Assembly: GCF_003589595.1 (NCBI RefSeq)
Contig: NW_020653337.1
Coordinates: 1,337,265 to 1,401,264, forward strand
Direction: 5' to 3'
Source of the DNA: Hyposmocoma kahamanoa
Lineage: Eukaryota > Arthropoda > Insecta > Lepidoptera > Cosmopterigidae
Length of the DNA: 64,000 bases
Of the stretch, positions 14,001-29,000 are shown one piece after another. The translations under genes were made by a program, and so were the position numbers. The notes beneath the pieces are model-generated. The model saw only the letters and a list, made by a program, of their open reading frames with translations. It searched no databases and was not told the origin of the DNA. How positions within the stretch are numbered: position 1 is the first letter of the stretch; each line of letters opens with the position of its first letter.

Positions 14001-17000
14001 CGCCTCAGTCAAATGGTGTGGGGTCCACGTTTTTGTGTCAAATTGTACGTTTGAATTCTGCAAACCAGCTATAAATAGTCGTCTTGCATGGTGCTTCACC
14101 GCCAAAGGCAGGTAGAATCCGTGCGAAGCTCCGCTGAGCTGTTAAATTACACTTAAAAGTCGTAGAAAATCATACTACGAAAATTTTCATAAGTAAAATA
14201 TATTGTGATGTAGACAACCAATTTCTAAAATGACGCCACAATGTAAAAACAAGTGACAGTCAGATGAAACAAACTGTATTCTACAGCCAAAGAGGTCCAT
14301 TTTCAAACGTTGTAATTACTTTTTAAATATTGTTTATGTAAGTGGCCAGTTCCGGTACCGTACACCCAGTTTTTCAATTATTTTTTTATCATATTAACTT
14401 ATTTATTTATTTAAGCCATAAGTAAAACTATCATTACAGATCATTACCCAATGCGATAGTCTAAACAATATGATTAATATTTACAAGTAGATAGGTAATT
14501 ATTATTTATCTAACTTGTAACTACAGGCAAATAAAAGAACCTTTGTGAATTCACTCCGAGGACACGTAAATATGTCTACATTATTATCAATCAAATTCAT
14601 GACCCGTGTTGCGCGCAAGCGGCGCATCTCTTTACATGTTGGTGCCCGCATATTGCACCACCGGCTTTTGTTATAATTATTGATACAAAGATCGAACAGC
14701 TAAAAAAAATTCCTTCGATCCGGCCGGATTCGAACCGAAAACGTGCCAGACGCCTACTAAGTCACGAAATGAACTAGCGAACCTCACGAATATTTTTACG
14801 TGCTCGTTGTCTGATCTTTGTTTTTGGTTTTTAACGACTTTTTTACCGCAGCGCCATCTGTGAGAAATCTATGAAAATTTTATTGCTCTGGTACGTCTCA
14901 AGCGCAAATTTCCTGTGCCCTACTTCGGCGTTACTTATGTAGTTCCGCTGAGACTTTCTCTTGTTTCATGAAGTCTGTAATATCTCGGATGTGCTCCTGA
15001 AATCCAGCTAAGGCTTGGTTCACGTTCGCCCGGATGCTTATCACGCGCACCGAGTAGTAAGTTGTAAGCATCATTGCTGAAAATTACAGGTATCTAAAGA
15101 ATATCTAATTATAGCTACTTTAAAAAAATCTTTGGATGCAGGTTTGCTCACTTTTAAAAATAAAGTCTTTATGAATCCAAATACTATGTCTACAATATTT
15201 AAAGTACTTTCCCTCCGTGATATTGCACTGCTATTACAATAGTGTCGTAACTCAAAATTGTGGAATACAGAAAACACAATTTGAAAATTCAAAAACAAAT
15301 ATTGAAAGGGTCTTATTGTGAATGATGTGATTAATTTTATTTGATTCTTGCAGAAAAAAACTATACAATTTGTAAACAATAAATTCCTGGATTAATGAGA
15401 ATATTAGGTATTAATTTGAAGTCATTTCTATATGATCTAACTGAATTAAGCAATAAATTCCCTAATGAACTTCATATTAAAAGTAAAATTGACGAATGTA
15501 CTAAACGATATCATAATTTACTTAGATCGGAGAGGACAAAATATTTTGAAAAAAATATTGCAAATAGTAATAACAATAGGAAATGAAACTATTTTTCCGG
15601 ATTTAAATCGCGTATATTTGTTTTTTCAAACAAACCGACGTTTCGGGCCCTTTACAGGTCCTATGGTCACGGTTGACTGAGGTGGTTACAGTCTTCAACC
15701 AGTTATGTCTAATATTAATGCAAACCACCCTATTTTTTCACTATAGTTACAATAGTTATTAATTAAATAGGTACCTTATTCTTAATTTTACAAGGAAAAC
15801 ATTCCAAATTACGCTACTTTAAGTTTTACAAATTATTTTATTGAATGAATTTTTATTAAGTTTAATTTGTTATTAACTATTAATAGAAATTAGAATAAAC
15901 CAAAACATATTAATTAGTACTGCAGTCGCGATTAAAATCCGGAAAAATAGTTTCATTTCCTATGTATAACAATCGCGAAAACCTAAGAACTCGATAAATT
16001 TTTTTTAGTGACATTTGTTTAGTTAATATTCTCTTTGACATTTAAGGTACTAAATTGACATGTAATGGAAATTATGAATATATGAGTATGATTATGATTA
16101 CATAATACTTAATTATCCATATATAAACGAGAATGTACATACATATCGCACTGTTAACTCAAAAAGTGTATTTTCTCAGAAACGACGAAAAACTAATTAC
16201 TCGCTTCCCGTGAAAGATCTGTGTAAATAATTTATGTGTAAGTTATTTCTTGCTTGCCAAATATATATATTTAAAAATACAAGAGAAAAAATAGTTTCAT
16301 ATTTTTTAATAAGGACAATTTTAAAAACACTCGTGTAATAGCAGTGCGATATGAATATTGATTTCATTCAGTTTCTTTTTTTTAATTTTCAAGTTGTCAT
16401 TTCTCAATTCCACAATTTTTTTGGTTTTAGAGGTAAGGTTGTTGGTGAAACTGCAAGCACATGGGACTTGTCAACTTTGTCTCAGGGTGGCAGTGGCAGT
16501 GCCCCTCAGGTCGTTGCGATTTAAAGCTCTGAGTGGCACTGCAACTATTATGGGTAGGCGTGTCGCTTACCCTTTGCATATTCCAGTCATTTGATATCAT
16601 AGAAAAATATATATGGTGGTGTAATCATTACCGATGATATTTCCCCAATAGAGAATCGAAAGAAGTGAAATATTGGTTGGTTGAATTGTGTTAAATCCAG
16701 TACAAGTTGTCTCGTATACCGCCCAGAAGTAACAAGTTAAATGCAGGTTTAATGGCGACTCCAAGACATCAAAATTTACTGGAAATTTAATAGAAAAAAA
16801 AATCGGTTGCCCATATGGGAAGGAATATATTTACCAATGATACTTTTATGATATTTAATATTGATAGAAATAAAACTAATTATGATAGTGCTCTCTCTAA
16901 AGTTCAAAATGTGCTACTTAATGTAAAAATGTAGCAAGTGACTTCAAACTTAATAACGAACAATCGAATTTAGAGGACACCACTGTCTTTTCGGGAATAA

Positions 17001-20000
17001 AGTTAGACTAAAAACTTCAATGGAACCCACATATTTCTGCTGCTTATGCTGAGCGAAAAATCAGGCAACTTAACTGGTGTCGAGATAGTCAGAAATTTTT
17101 GCTTCAGTTACTTTCACAGTATAATGTCATGCGACATTTTATTTTGGGGCGTAGCTTCTAATATCGAAACAACGGTTTATTTACAATTGTATACTTTTTG
17201 TGCGTTTGAATAATGAATTGTATAATAAACGGAGTGACGTACATAACTTTAATACTAGACATAAATGGAAGCTCGTTTTACCGAAGTTAAGACTTCAAAG
17301 GGTTCTCGGCTCTTTTGTGAGGCAAGCTATTCTGTATACTATAATAAGATTCCAAAATATCCTTTGATAAGTTCAAAAATAATGCAAAGGCAACTGTACT
17401 AAGAGCGGATATTACTTTGTTAGGGATTATATAAACGATAAGATGGTTTTAAAAATTGTCTAATTGTGACGAATTTAAGTGCAATTTATGCTTAGCTACG
17501 AAATAAAGATAATTTTGATTTTGATTATTCTAATAATTATATAGGACGGAATTTTATAACCCTTTTTTACAAAATATTCCTTTTTTTCCTTTCCTCGTAA
17601 TCAACCGAGTCACGGACGGAGTCAGGAATTCTTGTGAGTGAAGCAAAAGTTTTCCCACAGATGGCGCTACGGTAAAAAAGTCGTTAGAAGCTAAAAATAA
17701 AGATCAGTAACAAGCGCATACAAAAATTCGTTCCGTGGCTATATGTGTTCGGTCCCAGCAGGGTTTGACCCAGAGCATTTTTACAGAAAATATATGAATA
17801 GTATGGTAGTAAAACATTCAATAAATAAATTTTTAAGTTTTTATCGAATGTCAATGATGTTTAACCAGCATGGTATTCAATTAGTTTTTTGGTGAAATTA
17901 CTCCACCAGATTTTTATAATTATTACACAAAGAGCGAACACTTAGAAAAACGTCCTTCGATCCGGTTGGATTCGAACCAGCGTCTTCTAGCAAACCGTGA
18001 AAGACGCTGTGCCAATTAAGCCACGGAACGAATTTTTGTATGCGCTTGTTACTGATCTTTATTTTTAGCTTCTAACGACTTTTGGCCGTAGCGCCATCTG
18101 TGGGAAAACTTTTGCTTCACTCAGCGTCTATAAATATCTTTTGTTTATTCCATTATGAATAAACATTCGTATAATATACTTATTTAGAAACAAAGAAAGA
18201 GCTATCAAAATAAAACAAGTACCCGTGTTTGACTTGCCCACTATTTTTCGTTTTTTGTTTAAAAACGTGTCCGGATCGAAGACTATGCGCACTAACAAAT
18301 GAACACGAGGAGCCTCACACTGCATGGTTTTGTACCAGATTCCTTTTTCTAAAAAACTATTTCTAACGATAATGGAACTTGACCTTATAGTAAGAGATAG
18401 CGCTACTAGCTATCATGTATACTGCTACAGAGATTCACCCACCGAACCTTCCAAATGGAAAACAATCATTCTCCCACTCGGCCACTCTTTTATATAATAT
18501 ATTTTTAGCAGCAGTAAAGCTCATTGTCAAAGAGTTCGTCCAAGGAAGTACTGCCACCTTACCTATTTCTGCCGCCAAGCAGTAATGTTAGCATTACTGC
18601 GTTCCGGTTTAGAAGGGTAAGAGTGCTGATGATATTACAGCACATGGGACTTGGCAACTTATGTCTCAGCGTGATGGGCGCAGTGGCAGTGTTCCTCAGA
18701 TCATTGCGATTTAAAGCTCTGAGTGGCACTGCAACTGTTATGGACAGGCGTGTAGCTTAAAATCATAAAAAAATATGTAAATACATCTAGAAAAAAACAA
18801 CATAATTCGCAATTACACGATTCATTGGCCTTCTCAAGCCACTGGCTGCCGTCGTCTGTGAATTTTAAAAATAGCCATCCGGCTCCTTCTTCAGGCTTAT
18901 AAATAATTATCGATTCTTCCAACATACTCATTGTCATTACATTCAACAGTCCCATCAACAGAGGCATCCCCTTCACGCTAAAATTGAAATATTATAACTA
19001 AAATAAAAATAAAGAAAGGGCAACGTCATTGATTGGGTTTACATTTCTTGCCAGCGCCTACCACTACTAATTTGCTATTAATATATTACAAAATTTTGCT
19101 AAAGCTAAAGCATCAGGCGCTAACTTGCCTATGTTTTAGTAATTGGCATTCACTTTCGATCTTTAACCGTTCGGTTCTTTTATAAAATTGTTCAAAACTG
19201 GTGTCAAAATCAGATTAACTTTTAGTTTACTTTGAACTCCAAAAATATCCTCTAGACATACATAGGTATATTTTAACCATGAAAATCCTATCTAAAGTAC
19301 CTAGAAGCATTTGAGCTGTTCAAGATTAACGACAACGCGCGAATAATTGACAATCTCTGGCAAAAAGTTAATTCATATGTTAACCTTATATTACATTACA
19401 AAAGTAAAATAAGCAAGTAACTTTTAAAACACTTTGCTTATACGCTTCCGCTGTTTCCGTTGGTGCGGCACTCGTGAAACGCAGACCGAAGTCTCGTCTA
19501 AACAAATCACATGAGCCCAAACACAAGGCAGTTGCTATACACTGTTGAGGAGTCTCTTTAAACCGTCTGTCATTTGTATTTTATGTTCATTAGAATTACA
19601 TTAATAATAATAATAATAACGCACACACTCAACATAGCCCCGCACTAGGGACCCCCGTGTCGCGGGTGCCATGGACACACATAGACAACCACAAAATTAC
19701 ACCCAAACTCACGACAGAAATAAATGTAGGTACCTCTGCGTGGCAGTCCGGCAAGGTAACCGTTTGGCCACTGAGGCAGTTAATTACGTCTATGTGCCTT
19801 TGACATCTGTTAATGGAAAGTGTTTCTTTTCTTCAAATTTGAATGGTACCACTATTATGGTATCCACTTTCCAACAAAAAAAGAATCATTGAAATCGTTC
19901 ACAAATCTGAGTAATTGCGTAACATCCGCAAAAAAATAGAGTCGAATACAGAACCTACTCGTTTTTTGAAGACGGTTAAGAACACTGCATTATATTGAGG

Positions 20001-23000
20001 TTTTTACAAGTGTTCCGCTGAATGTCTGCCGGTGTATGTAGTACATTACAAAAGGACTTATTGCAAGGGACAGTGGACATAATATCTTACATGAGCAGGA
20101 TGTCTTCTCTTTCGATGTACGCAGAGAGCGTGTTGAATGCGCTGGGCAGCCGGTACAGCTGCAGCAGTCGATTGCACGCTAAATACTGTGATATTTTCGA
20201 AACAATGTACATATCCTTAGTTGCTGTAATTGTTCAAGTATATTTAATACTGTAGCAAGCTAGTATTCGCAAGAGTTTAATTCAAAAATGTGGAGAGGTC
20301 AGCGAAGAGGTTTTCATAGACAGACGAATTGAGGCGCCAGGATTTTTTATTATTAAAAATAAATGCGCATTTGACTTCCATGTTGCCTGATGGAAAGTGA
20401 CGATGGTGTGACGCTGTGACCTCCTTACACCGTCATCTCACGTCTTTGTATTGTCTCTCTCCTCTTGTATCTTATCATTTTTTTTTATTTTACTTGCATT
20501 TAAATTTAAAATTTGAATTGTTCCGTCTTCCTTCACTTTCTCATTTTGTTTTCGTACCACGGTCACTTCCAGCTCGACCGCCACAACAGTCAGAGCTGTT
20601 AATAAGCTAATCATGTGTAATAATTTATAAGTCTACACCCTTCATGTATCTATTTCTGTAATTCAGTTTCTCGGCCCATTTAGGGGTAAGTGCCTTAATA
20701 ATAAAGTGTAGGGAGTGTTTTATACTGTTATACCTGTTTTTTTACATTTTCCTTTATATTGTTACAGCCTTTCTTTAAACTTTACTTCTTTAATAAATTT
20801 TGTGGACCGGAAGTTTCCCATTTCATTGCCGTGAACCTGTTCACGGTTAGTTAGGGCTACAACCCTTTCAATGGAGCATGCACACGTAAATAATACCTAT
20901 TCACTCGCGCCTTGAAAAAGCTTAAATTATACTGTTCAGGGAACAAGTCTGCAGTCACGGAATTCAACTCCATAGCCGTTCGTAATATACATGTGGAAGT
21001 GAAGTGTTTCGTGCGAATCCTTAGAATACCCACACATAGGGGTGGAACCCCAGCCTACGTCTGATCCCCGGATGATGGAAGGCGGAAGGCGGAATTAATT
21101 CCTAATATCCTGCAGAATATCGATAAGCAAGCAACTTTACGGCGGTGTTCAAGGCTCTGCAGCTCCGCCTCTACTAATTTCGAGTCACCTACAAGCTTCT
21201 TGGCACGCTTGTCGATTGAATCCAAAGTGGCCAGTTGGTATATAGCAGACCCGTCCCATAGATAGTTGCATATTTAAAGAAATATCCATTGACTTACAAT
21301 AATATGGACGTCGGGTCCGCGCTAAAAAGTGTCCGAACTTATAGGGCGTTAAAATCGTATACAGAGCGTCATTCACGCTTTAGTCTTCGTTTGTTTCTTC
21401 TGACAGCGAAGCAGGCAAAATTAGACAGTACTGCGATGGCATTACAATTTAAATTCAACGTTTTAGCTTTTTATATTCCTTTACATGTCACTACGTTTAA
21501 ATAGGTTGACTTGGGACATTTTTTTCGTGGTTTTTGTATTAGACCCGTCGTCCATTTATTTGTAAATCAATGGAAATATCATAAATTTATCAAAAAGAAT
21601 TTAATTTACAAGACAATGGCTAATGCAAGACAATACACGGCCTTAAGAGCGGAATATAGACAGAAAGTAGTATAGCGCTACTATAGCATAAAGCTTTTTG
21701 CCATACAAAATATAAGAATTGATTTATACTAAAAAAAATCGCAAACTGCTTTAAAATACTCCCTACTGCCATCTAGCGTTGCGCGATGGAAATAAATGTT
21801 TGTGTACTCATACGTGGTAGAAAATTGAAGTCGTTAGAATGTAGACAGGTATACTACATAAAATACATGGTAAATATAACACTCACGGTGTTTATACATT
21901 TTAGATCGCCCCATATCGAGTATCTCTAATGGTAGTAAACCTAAAAGGTCGACGATAAAGGCACCCTTGATATAATGAGCTGCGGTACTGGCGGGGTGGT
22001 ACACGAGGATGCCCTTTTCGTTATAAAACGCCACCAGCATGCGCTGCAATCTGTAACAGGTCGCTTCACTCAGGCAGAGAAACAGCAACTATGTTAGCAA
22101 ACATTACCGTATTACGGTGCAATGAATTTGAAATTCTTAGCGGCAGTAGAGCTCCTTGTCAAAGAGTTCCTCCAAGGAACTACTGCCACCTTACCTATTT
22201 TATAACATCAAGTGGCGGAACGAACACGTCGTGCGCCTAAATGGCGCCTATCCATAACAGTTACAGTGCCACTCAGAGTTTTAAATTGCAAAATCTGAGG
22301 GGCAATACCACTGCGCCCGTCACCCTGAGACATAAGTCCCATGTGCCCGTAATTTCACCAGCTTCTTTACCCTTCAAAACCGGAACACAGTAATGCTGAC
22401 ATTACTGCTTGGTGGCAGAAATAGCTAAGGTGGCAGTACTGTACCCTGGACGAACTCTTTCACAAGGCGCTCTACTGCTCCTAAACCTCGCCCGGTTATA
22501 ATGCTTCAATGTCGTCAACAAACGCCATTCAGCCTTCAAGTTAAGGCGCAAAATCATTTTTTAATTTCCAATCAATCACGTCTAGGGCCTTGGTCGTCTT
22601 AAATGATCGAATATACCGAATATGCTTTATCAATACAGGAAAGTTTGTGTTGCGTTTCTAAAGCGTTACACCTCAGGCGGTACGCATTTAACACTGCACG
22701 TAGGAGGCTTAAACATTTCTAAGGTATGTACTTACAAGTCAAAATAGGCACAGTAGTCAAGAAAAATAGCCATGCTATGGACAAAGGGGAACTGAAGAGA
22801 CATGTACATGTAGCACGGGAATACAAACGCGCTCATCATGGCACAAATGGCGCGGAACCACTCGTAGCGTTGCATGTAGCGTCCGTCCGGACGGATGGTC
22901 CACCGCGGGAACACGTACCTGCAGTACACGTACAGCACGTTTAAATCAATATCGTCACTAGCTCAGGCCACACAGAGATGGTACAGCAGTCTGGGGGCGA

Positions 23001-26000
23001 ACCTGCGTGAGCGAATGCATACCAAGAGTTCCAAGCGTAGTTCGCAGCGGAATAGCGGCGCAAAGCAGGCCAGTGTGCTTCATTTTCTATACAGATTTTA
23101 AAGAAAGCACCACACCGTTGTCGGATAAAGGTCAAGAAAATTTTTTGCTTAAAGAAATTTCGGTCGAAATTCAAATTAAAACTCAATAAAAATCTATTCA
23201 AGAGTTGTTAAAAAATGCAACGTCAAAGCGCGCTAATGCCCAGCCAGAGAACAAAAAAGTAACGAGAACGGACACTCTCCACCCCTCCCTAGCTTTAGAC
23301 ACCGCAACACGCCCCACACATTGACGGTCACATTGGCTGAACGAGAACAAGGCTGTCGGCGAGTCGTTTTCGCGCTAAGACGGCTTTGACTTTTGAATAT
23401 AGTTTTCATTTATTCATTACGAAATTTGTACGTTATAATATCATTTTACGTTACTATTTATAATGGTCGTGAATTGTGCTATGTACGTCTGTTTATAATC
23501 ACAAAGTTTTTATAATATTTTATCGATATAAATACGTAATGAACATGTGCAATTATTAGGATTCTATTAATAGAATTATAGATAACAGACTCGAGTTAGA
23601 ATTTTCGCTATGGTGCCGCTCTGAACACGTAATATTAGTGATGGGTAACTCTGCCGCTTCACGCACACATTTGCGCGTGTGCAGATAGCGCCTTGTTGTA
23701 TGTAGTAGTAGTAGGTAAATAACTTTCGACTGTTATATGGAGTGTTCGGGGTGTGGCCGAGCTCTCGGACCGCGCCCCGCTGCTACAGTTCTGTGTGGAC
23801 GGTTGCATAGAACTCAAAAGGAAACTACTCCCGCGCCCGAACTCGCCCCGTTTTCGCCACGCGCCCGTCAATCACTCGATCCACTTGTTTGTCATAGCGT
23901 TCGGCCCCGGACCGCAATGTGGCAGGGTACATACGAACTCTAACATTAAAAAAATTCCCGCGCCCGGAACGCTCCCGTTCCCGCCTCTGTGTAGCCTGAG
24001 CATAAAAAAAATTTGAACTCTACTGCTCATTCGTAAGGCGGAGTCCCTTGAAAAGAATGAACTTGAGGGGTTGCTTTGTAAATAAACATTTGTACACGTT
24101 AGTTATTACGATACCTTTTTTTTTTTTTTTTTGACGGGGGTGAAATCTTTATGGATACCCCTGAGCCCAGGGAGACTCAGGGGTTATGTGGGAACTCTCA
24201 CCATGCCTACGCCAACCTAGTTTTTGGTAATTTTCTGTTTTTAATGTACCAGTAGTTTTTAATGTAACAATTTCTTAATTTTATGCTCCGTGAATTTTGT
24301 GAATAAAAATAAAGGAACAAAATTCGAAACGAAAACAAAAATGCGATTAAAAAAAAAAAAAAAAAGAAATAAAAACAGAGATGACTAAAAAATTTAATTG
24401 GCGTAGTGCTCATTCGGGTATCAGAAGGTATCGATTTACAATATTTAATATAAGTTAACACACTTACGAAGAAACTGAATATAATCTGTCAAAAAATTTG
24501 AATAGAAATGCCCCAAGCCATAAAATTATATCGGTTATGACTTCTGTCAATAAAAAAAACTATAATGACTTATGTTGTGTGTATCTTCTTAAGTTATATT
24601 TATTTATAAGTTATATTTATTCTTCTATCTATTAAGATTTTTTTATCGCCATTAGTCATTAACTTACAAATAAATGGACGACGGATCTAATACAAAAACC
24701 ACGAAAAAAATGTCCCAAGTCAACCTATTTAAACGTAGTGACATGTAAAGGAATATGAAAAAGCTAAAACGTTGAATTTAAATTGTAATGTCATCGCTGT
24801 ACTGTCTAATTTTGCTTCGCTGTCAGTCGAACAAACGAAGACTAGAGCGTGAATGACGCTCTGTATACGATTTTAACGCCCTATAAGTTCGGACACTTTT
24901 TAGCGCGGACCCGACGTCCATATAATTGTAAGTCAATGCCATTAGTTGATTTTTTTGCATAGTGAGAGTATTGGTTCAAACGAGCAAACGTCTCCCGACC
25001 CCAGGAGGTCTACCACGAAACACGAAACAACGATCGAAGAACGTGATTCGACATAAGATTTGTAAATACCATGGGGTTTACTCACGTTCCCTGTCCGACA
25101 TACGTCTGAAACAATTCCTGTCAAATAAGTAATACTCGACCAAAGTGGAAGACAATTCCAAGTATGAAGCTTTATTCGCATCGTGCCTCTTTTAATTTGG
25201 TCGAATATTACCATCTAGTATATAACTAGAAACAGAGAGGAAATATCATTTAATTTGTTTGAAAACTATTCTGCCAAATCGTTACGGTGGCAACTGCGCT
25301 TCGATTGGCCAGACGAATTCGAAACAATTGACGGGTGCCGTCAATTGTTTCACTTCAAATCGACCGGTTAACTTGAGCTTTGCTATAATGGACGAAAATT
25401 GAACAATTACATAATTTAATATTTAATTACCGATGAAATGTGATTCCGTTTGTTTTTCCCACACCACCGAATTGAACAGCACGGCATTGTTAGAGATATT
25501 ATCTTTATTACAATAAATACAGAATATTTTTTGGAATATACGGAGACGTACACACAGGTCAGTGGTTGGCGCTATACTATTTCAGCTTTCTAATTTGGAA
25601 TTTCAGCACAAACGAGAGTTGATATATAAAAGTGATATGAGTACCATTTGACTGATGAGTTGCCAGGGATGGCTGGCCCTTATTTCGTCTCTATTTATGG
25701 ATATATACTCTATGAATATTACTTATTTGACAGTAATTGTTTCGGACAGATGTCACGACGGAGAACGAGAGTATACTCCGAAACGTCAAATGACAGCCAT
25801 CGTATCGAATTTCGACATTACTGTCATCGTAAAACTGACATTTGTATAATACGTATGAGCTTCGTTGCGGACGCAGTCACGTAGTATCGTATTTCGTGGT
25901 AGACCTCCCGCTTCTAGTAGGTAATTGACTACTTGCCTGAGAAACGACAATAAGCCAAGTTTCTGAAAAGGATGGAGAAAGTCATAATCGTACTCGTGCT

Positions 26001-29000
26001 TTCTTGGCAGCGGGAATTTATCCCTGTTGGGTACCGAAGGTGGGTATGTGTATTTGACGAAAGATTTTCGACTATTAATTAAATTTTTATACTCCTGAAA
26101 CACAGAACAGTGCAATTAGTTAAAGAAATAACATATAGGAAATGAAACTATTTTTCCGGATTTAAATCGCGTATATTTGTTTTTTCAAACAAACCGACGT
26201 TTCGGGCCCTTTACAGGTCCCATGGTCACGGTTGACTGCATGTTGACAAATAAACGCGATTAAATCCGGAAAAATAGTTTCATTTCCTATGTGTAACAAT
26301 CGCGAAAACCTAAGAACTCGAAATAACATATGTTATACCCGTGGCTTAATAAAGTGACATGTAATCATACGTCAAAAGTGTCTTTATCACATGTAAGTAA
26401 AACAATCTCAGGAAAACCAACCTCAAAAGTCATTCTTCCCGTAGTTTGCCACTCTTAGAGGTGGAATCTTTTCTTCAAATTTAAATGGGACTACTAGAGA
26501 GGTACTCTCTTTCCAACAAAAAGAGTCATCAAACTCGGTTCACAAATGAGTTATCGCGTAACATACATACAAAAAAAATATATATACAGTCGAATCAAGC
26601 ACCATCTCCTTTTTTTGAAGTACATGTAACTTTTATTAAACACGTTCATCGCCGGCTAGAATTTTCAAAAATGTTCAAAAATTACATTGGCTTATATGAC
26701 TGTTTTTGGTCTCATTTGTATATGTATATTGACGCTGGAAAGGTAAAACGATTAAGGAGAGCGATTTCAAGTATTTTTTATGAAATGAAAAAGAAATCAT
26801 ATCATAACGTCCCGTCACTCGATATTATGAAATAAAAAAAATAGAAAAATTATTTGCTAAATGGAAAACTAGAAAGTTTCAGTTTTTCCATATTTTCTTT
26901 AAAAAAAAATTAGTTTAAATCGCTCGCTTCGTTTAAATCCTAATATTTTCCAAATGCACTTTCGACATTTTACCTTTCCGTAGATGTAAGCTCTTCCGCG
27001 ATAGTTCATTATTTGGCCCTATTTTGGGTTATTTTTTGTGGGTGCTTTTCGTAATATATAACAACAAATGACATATTTTTAGTCGACATAACGCTTAACA
27101 GACATAATTAATTTATGGTTTACAGACATATGTGACATATTCTTACGTGATACAAAGGTCACTAGGTGTAATAGACGATTGATATAACAACTTTCATTCT
27201 AATATACCGATGGCATAATGTTTATTTTATATAAACACTTCAGATATACCATTCACTGAGTATAATGTTGAATGTGTATTTGTGAAAAAAAAAAATTAAT
27301 ATAATTCCAGTGGTGTTTAGGTGCAACGGTCAATGATCTGAATTTGTTTGCATTTCCTAGCTGGTTTGACTTCTTCCTGTGGGTTTAGGTTAGGCTAGTG
27401 TATGACAAAGCTATCAGACGCGAATTTGTTGGCATTTGCTAGTAGTTTCGACCTCCTCCTGTGGGTTTAGATTAGGTTAGTGATGACAAAGCTGCCAGAA
27501 CCGAATTTGTTTACACTTGCTAGTTGGTTCGACCTCCTCCTGTGGGTTTAGGTTAGGTTAGTATATGCAATTGAATATTCTGCTTAAAGTTTTAATAAAT
27601 ATATTTTATAACACAAATAGCACTTAAATATATTTTGCGATTGTACATTTCATGGAATAAAAAATTCTTATCAACATGATGCGCCCTTCAACTATTCGTA
27701 AAACGAAATATTGTGTTACATTATTTAATACATTATATTGGTAGTACTTATACCCTTTATTCATTATGTCGCTTAACCAAATTAAATCCTTACAAATACA
27801 AAACTTAATAAAATTAAATCCAATTTGACTTTAGTAATTTTTTTATTCGAAATATATTTATTCTTCTAACCCTAGAAAAGTAGTTACGCCATCAAAAATC
27901 CTAAAAACCAAGTAGCAACAGAAGTTGGTCAGGGCCGCGCCGGTTATATGGCTAAATATGTAGCGTTTGCCACTTGTGGCGTGAACGAACATTGCAAAGT
28001 TAGAAGATTAAAAAACTTAACATTTAAAGCTAGCGTGTAATTAATAAGGCCACGTCTGTAGCCTGAAACCATTACTTTGAGTAATGGTCTCCTTGGCATA
28101 AGGTTGAGCGCAACCCTTTGGCGCTTACATTGAAAGCAAGGCCCAAATTGCAGTAAAAAAACTGGGTATCCTTAATAAGGTTAAGCGATATTTCACCCCT
28201 GGACAGCTCTTAACTTTATGCAAAACACAAGTCCGATCTTGCATGGAGTACTGCAGTCACCTGTGGGATGGCTTAACGAAGTATCAACTTGAAGCTCTTG
28301 ATTCGATTGAGGGCAGAGCCAGACGGCTTATTGGCGACAATAATTTCGAATCGAAAGTTCATAGTTTAGCCCACCGGCGCTAAGTTGCCCGTCTGTCGGT
28401 TTTTTACAAAATATATATCGGTGAGTGTGCTCATGAGCTCCATCAGCTCATCCCGCCCGCCTCTTTCACCATCGGACATCCAGACGTACGGCGGGATATC
28501 ATCCTTACTTGGTCTATATTCCCTTCAGGCGTACTAAGCGCTTTTCATCATCTTTTATTATGCGCACAGCCCAGGAATGGAATTCCCTGCCTGTATTTCC
28601 GAATTCATACAACTCGGGTAACTTTAAGGTACGACTGAATAGGCCTCTTAGGAGCAAGCTCGTTCCATCGTAGATCCTATCTTTGCTCCAGAGCTAGGTA
28701 GTGGTCAAGAGCAAGTCCATTTAATTTCAAAAAAAGATTAGGTCGTTGGTTTACTCGTAACCTTTTAGAAATTAAAACCTTGGTCACTGGTTAAACGACA
28801 GCCAAGTACCTACACACTTGGTAAGTGAATGTATGAGATGTAATGTTACTGTGAAGTGACGACAGCATTCGCGCCGATTATTTTGACCCACCACGGCGAT
28901 GAACGTGTTAAGCATAAAAAATAGGAAATGAAACTATTTTTCCGGATTTAAATCGCGTATATTTGTTTTTTCAAACAAACCGACGCTCCGGGCCCTTTAC

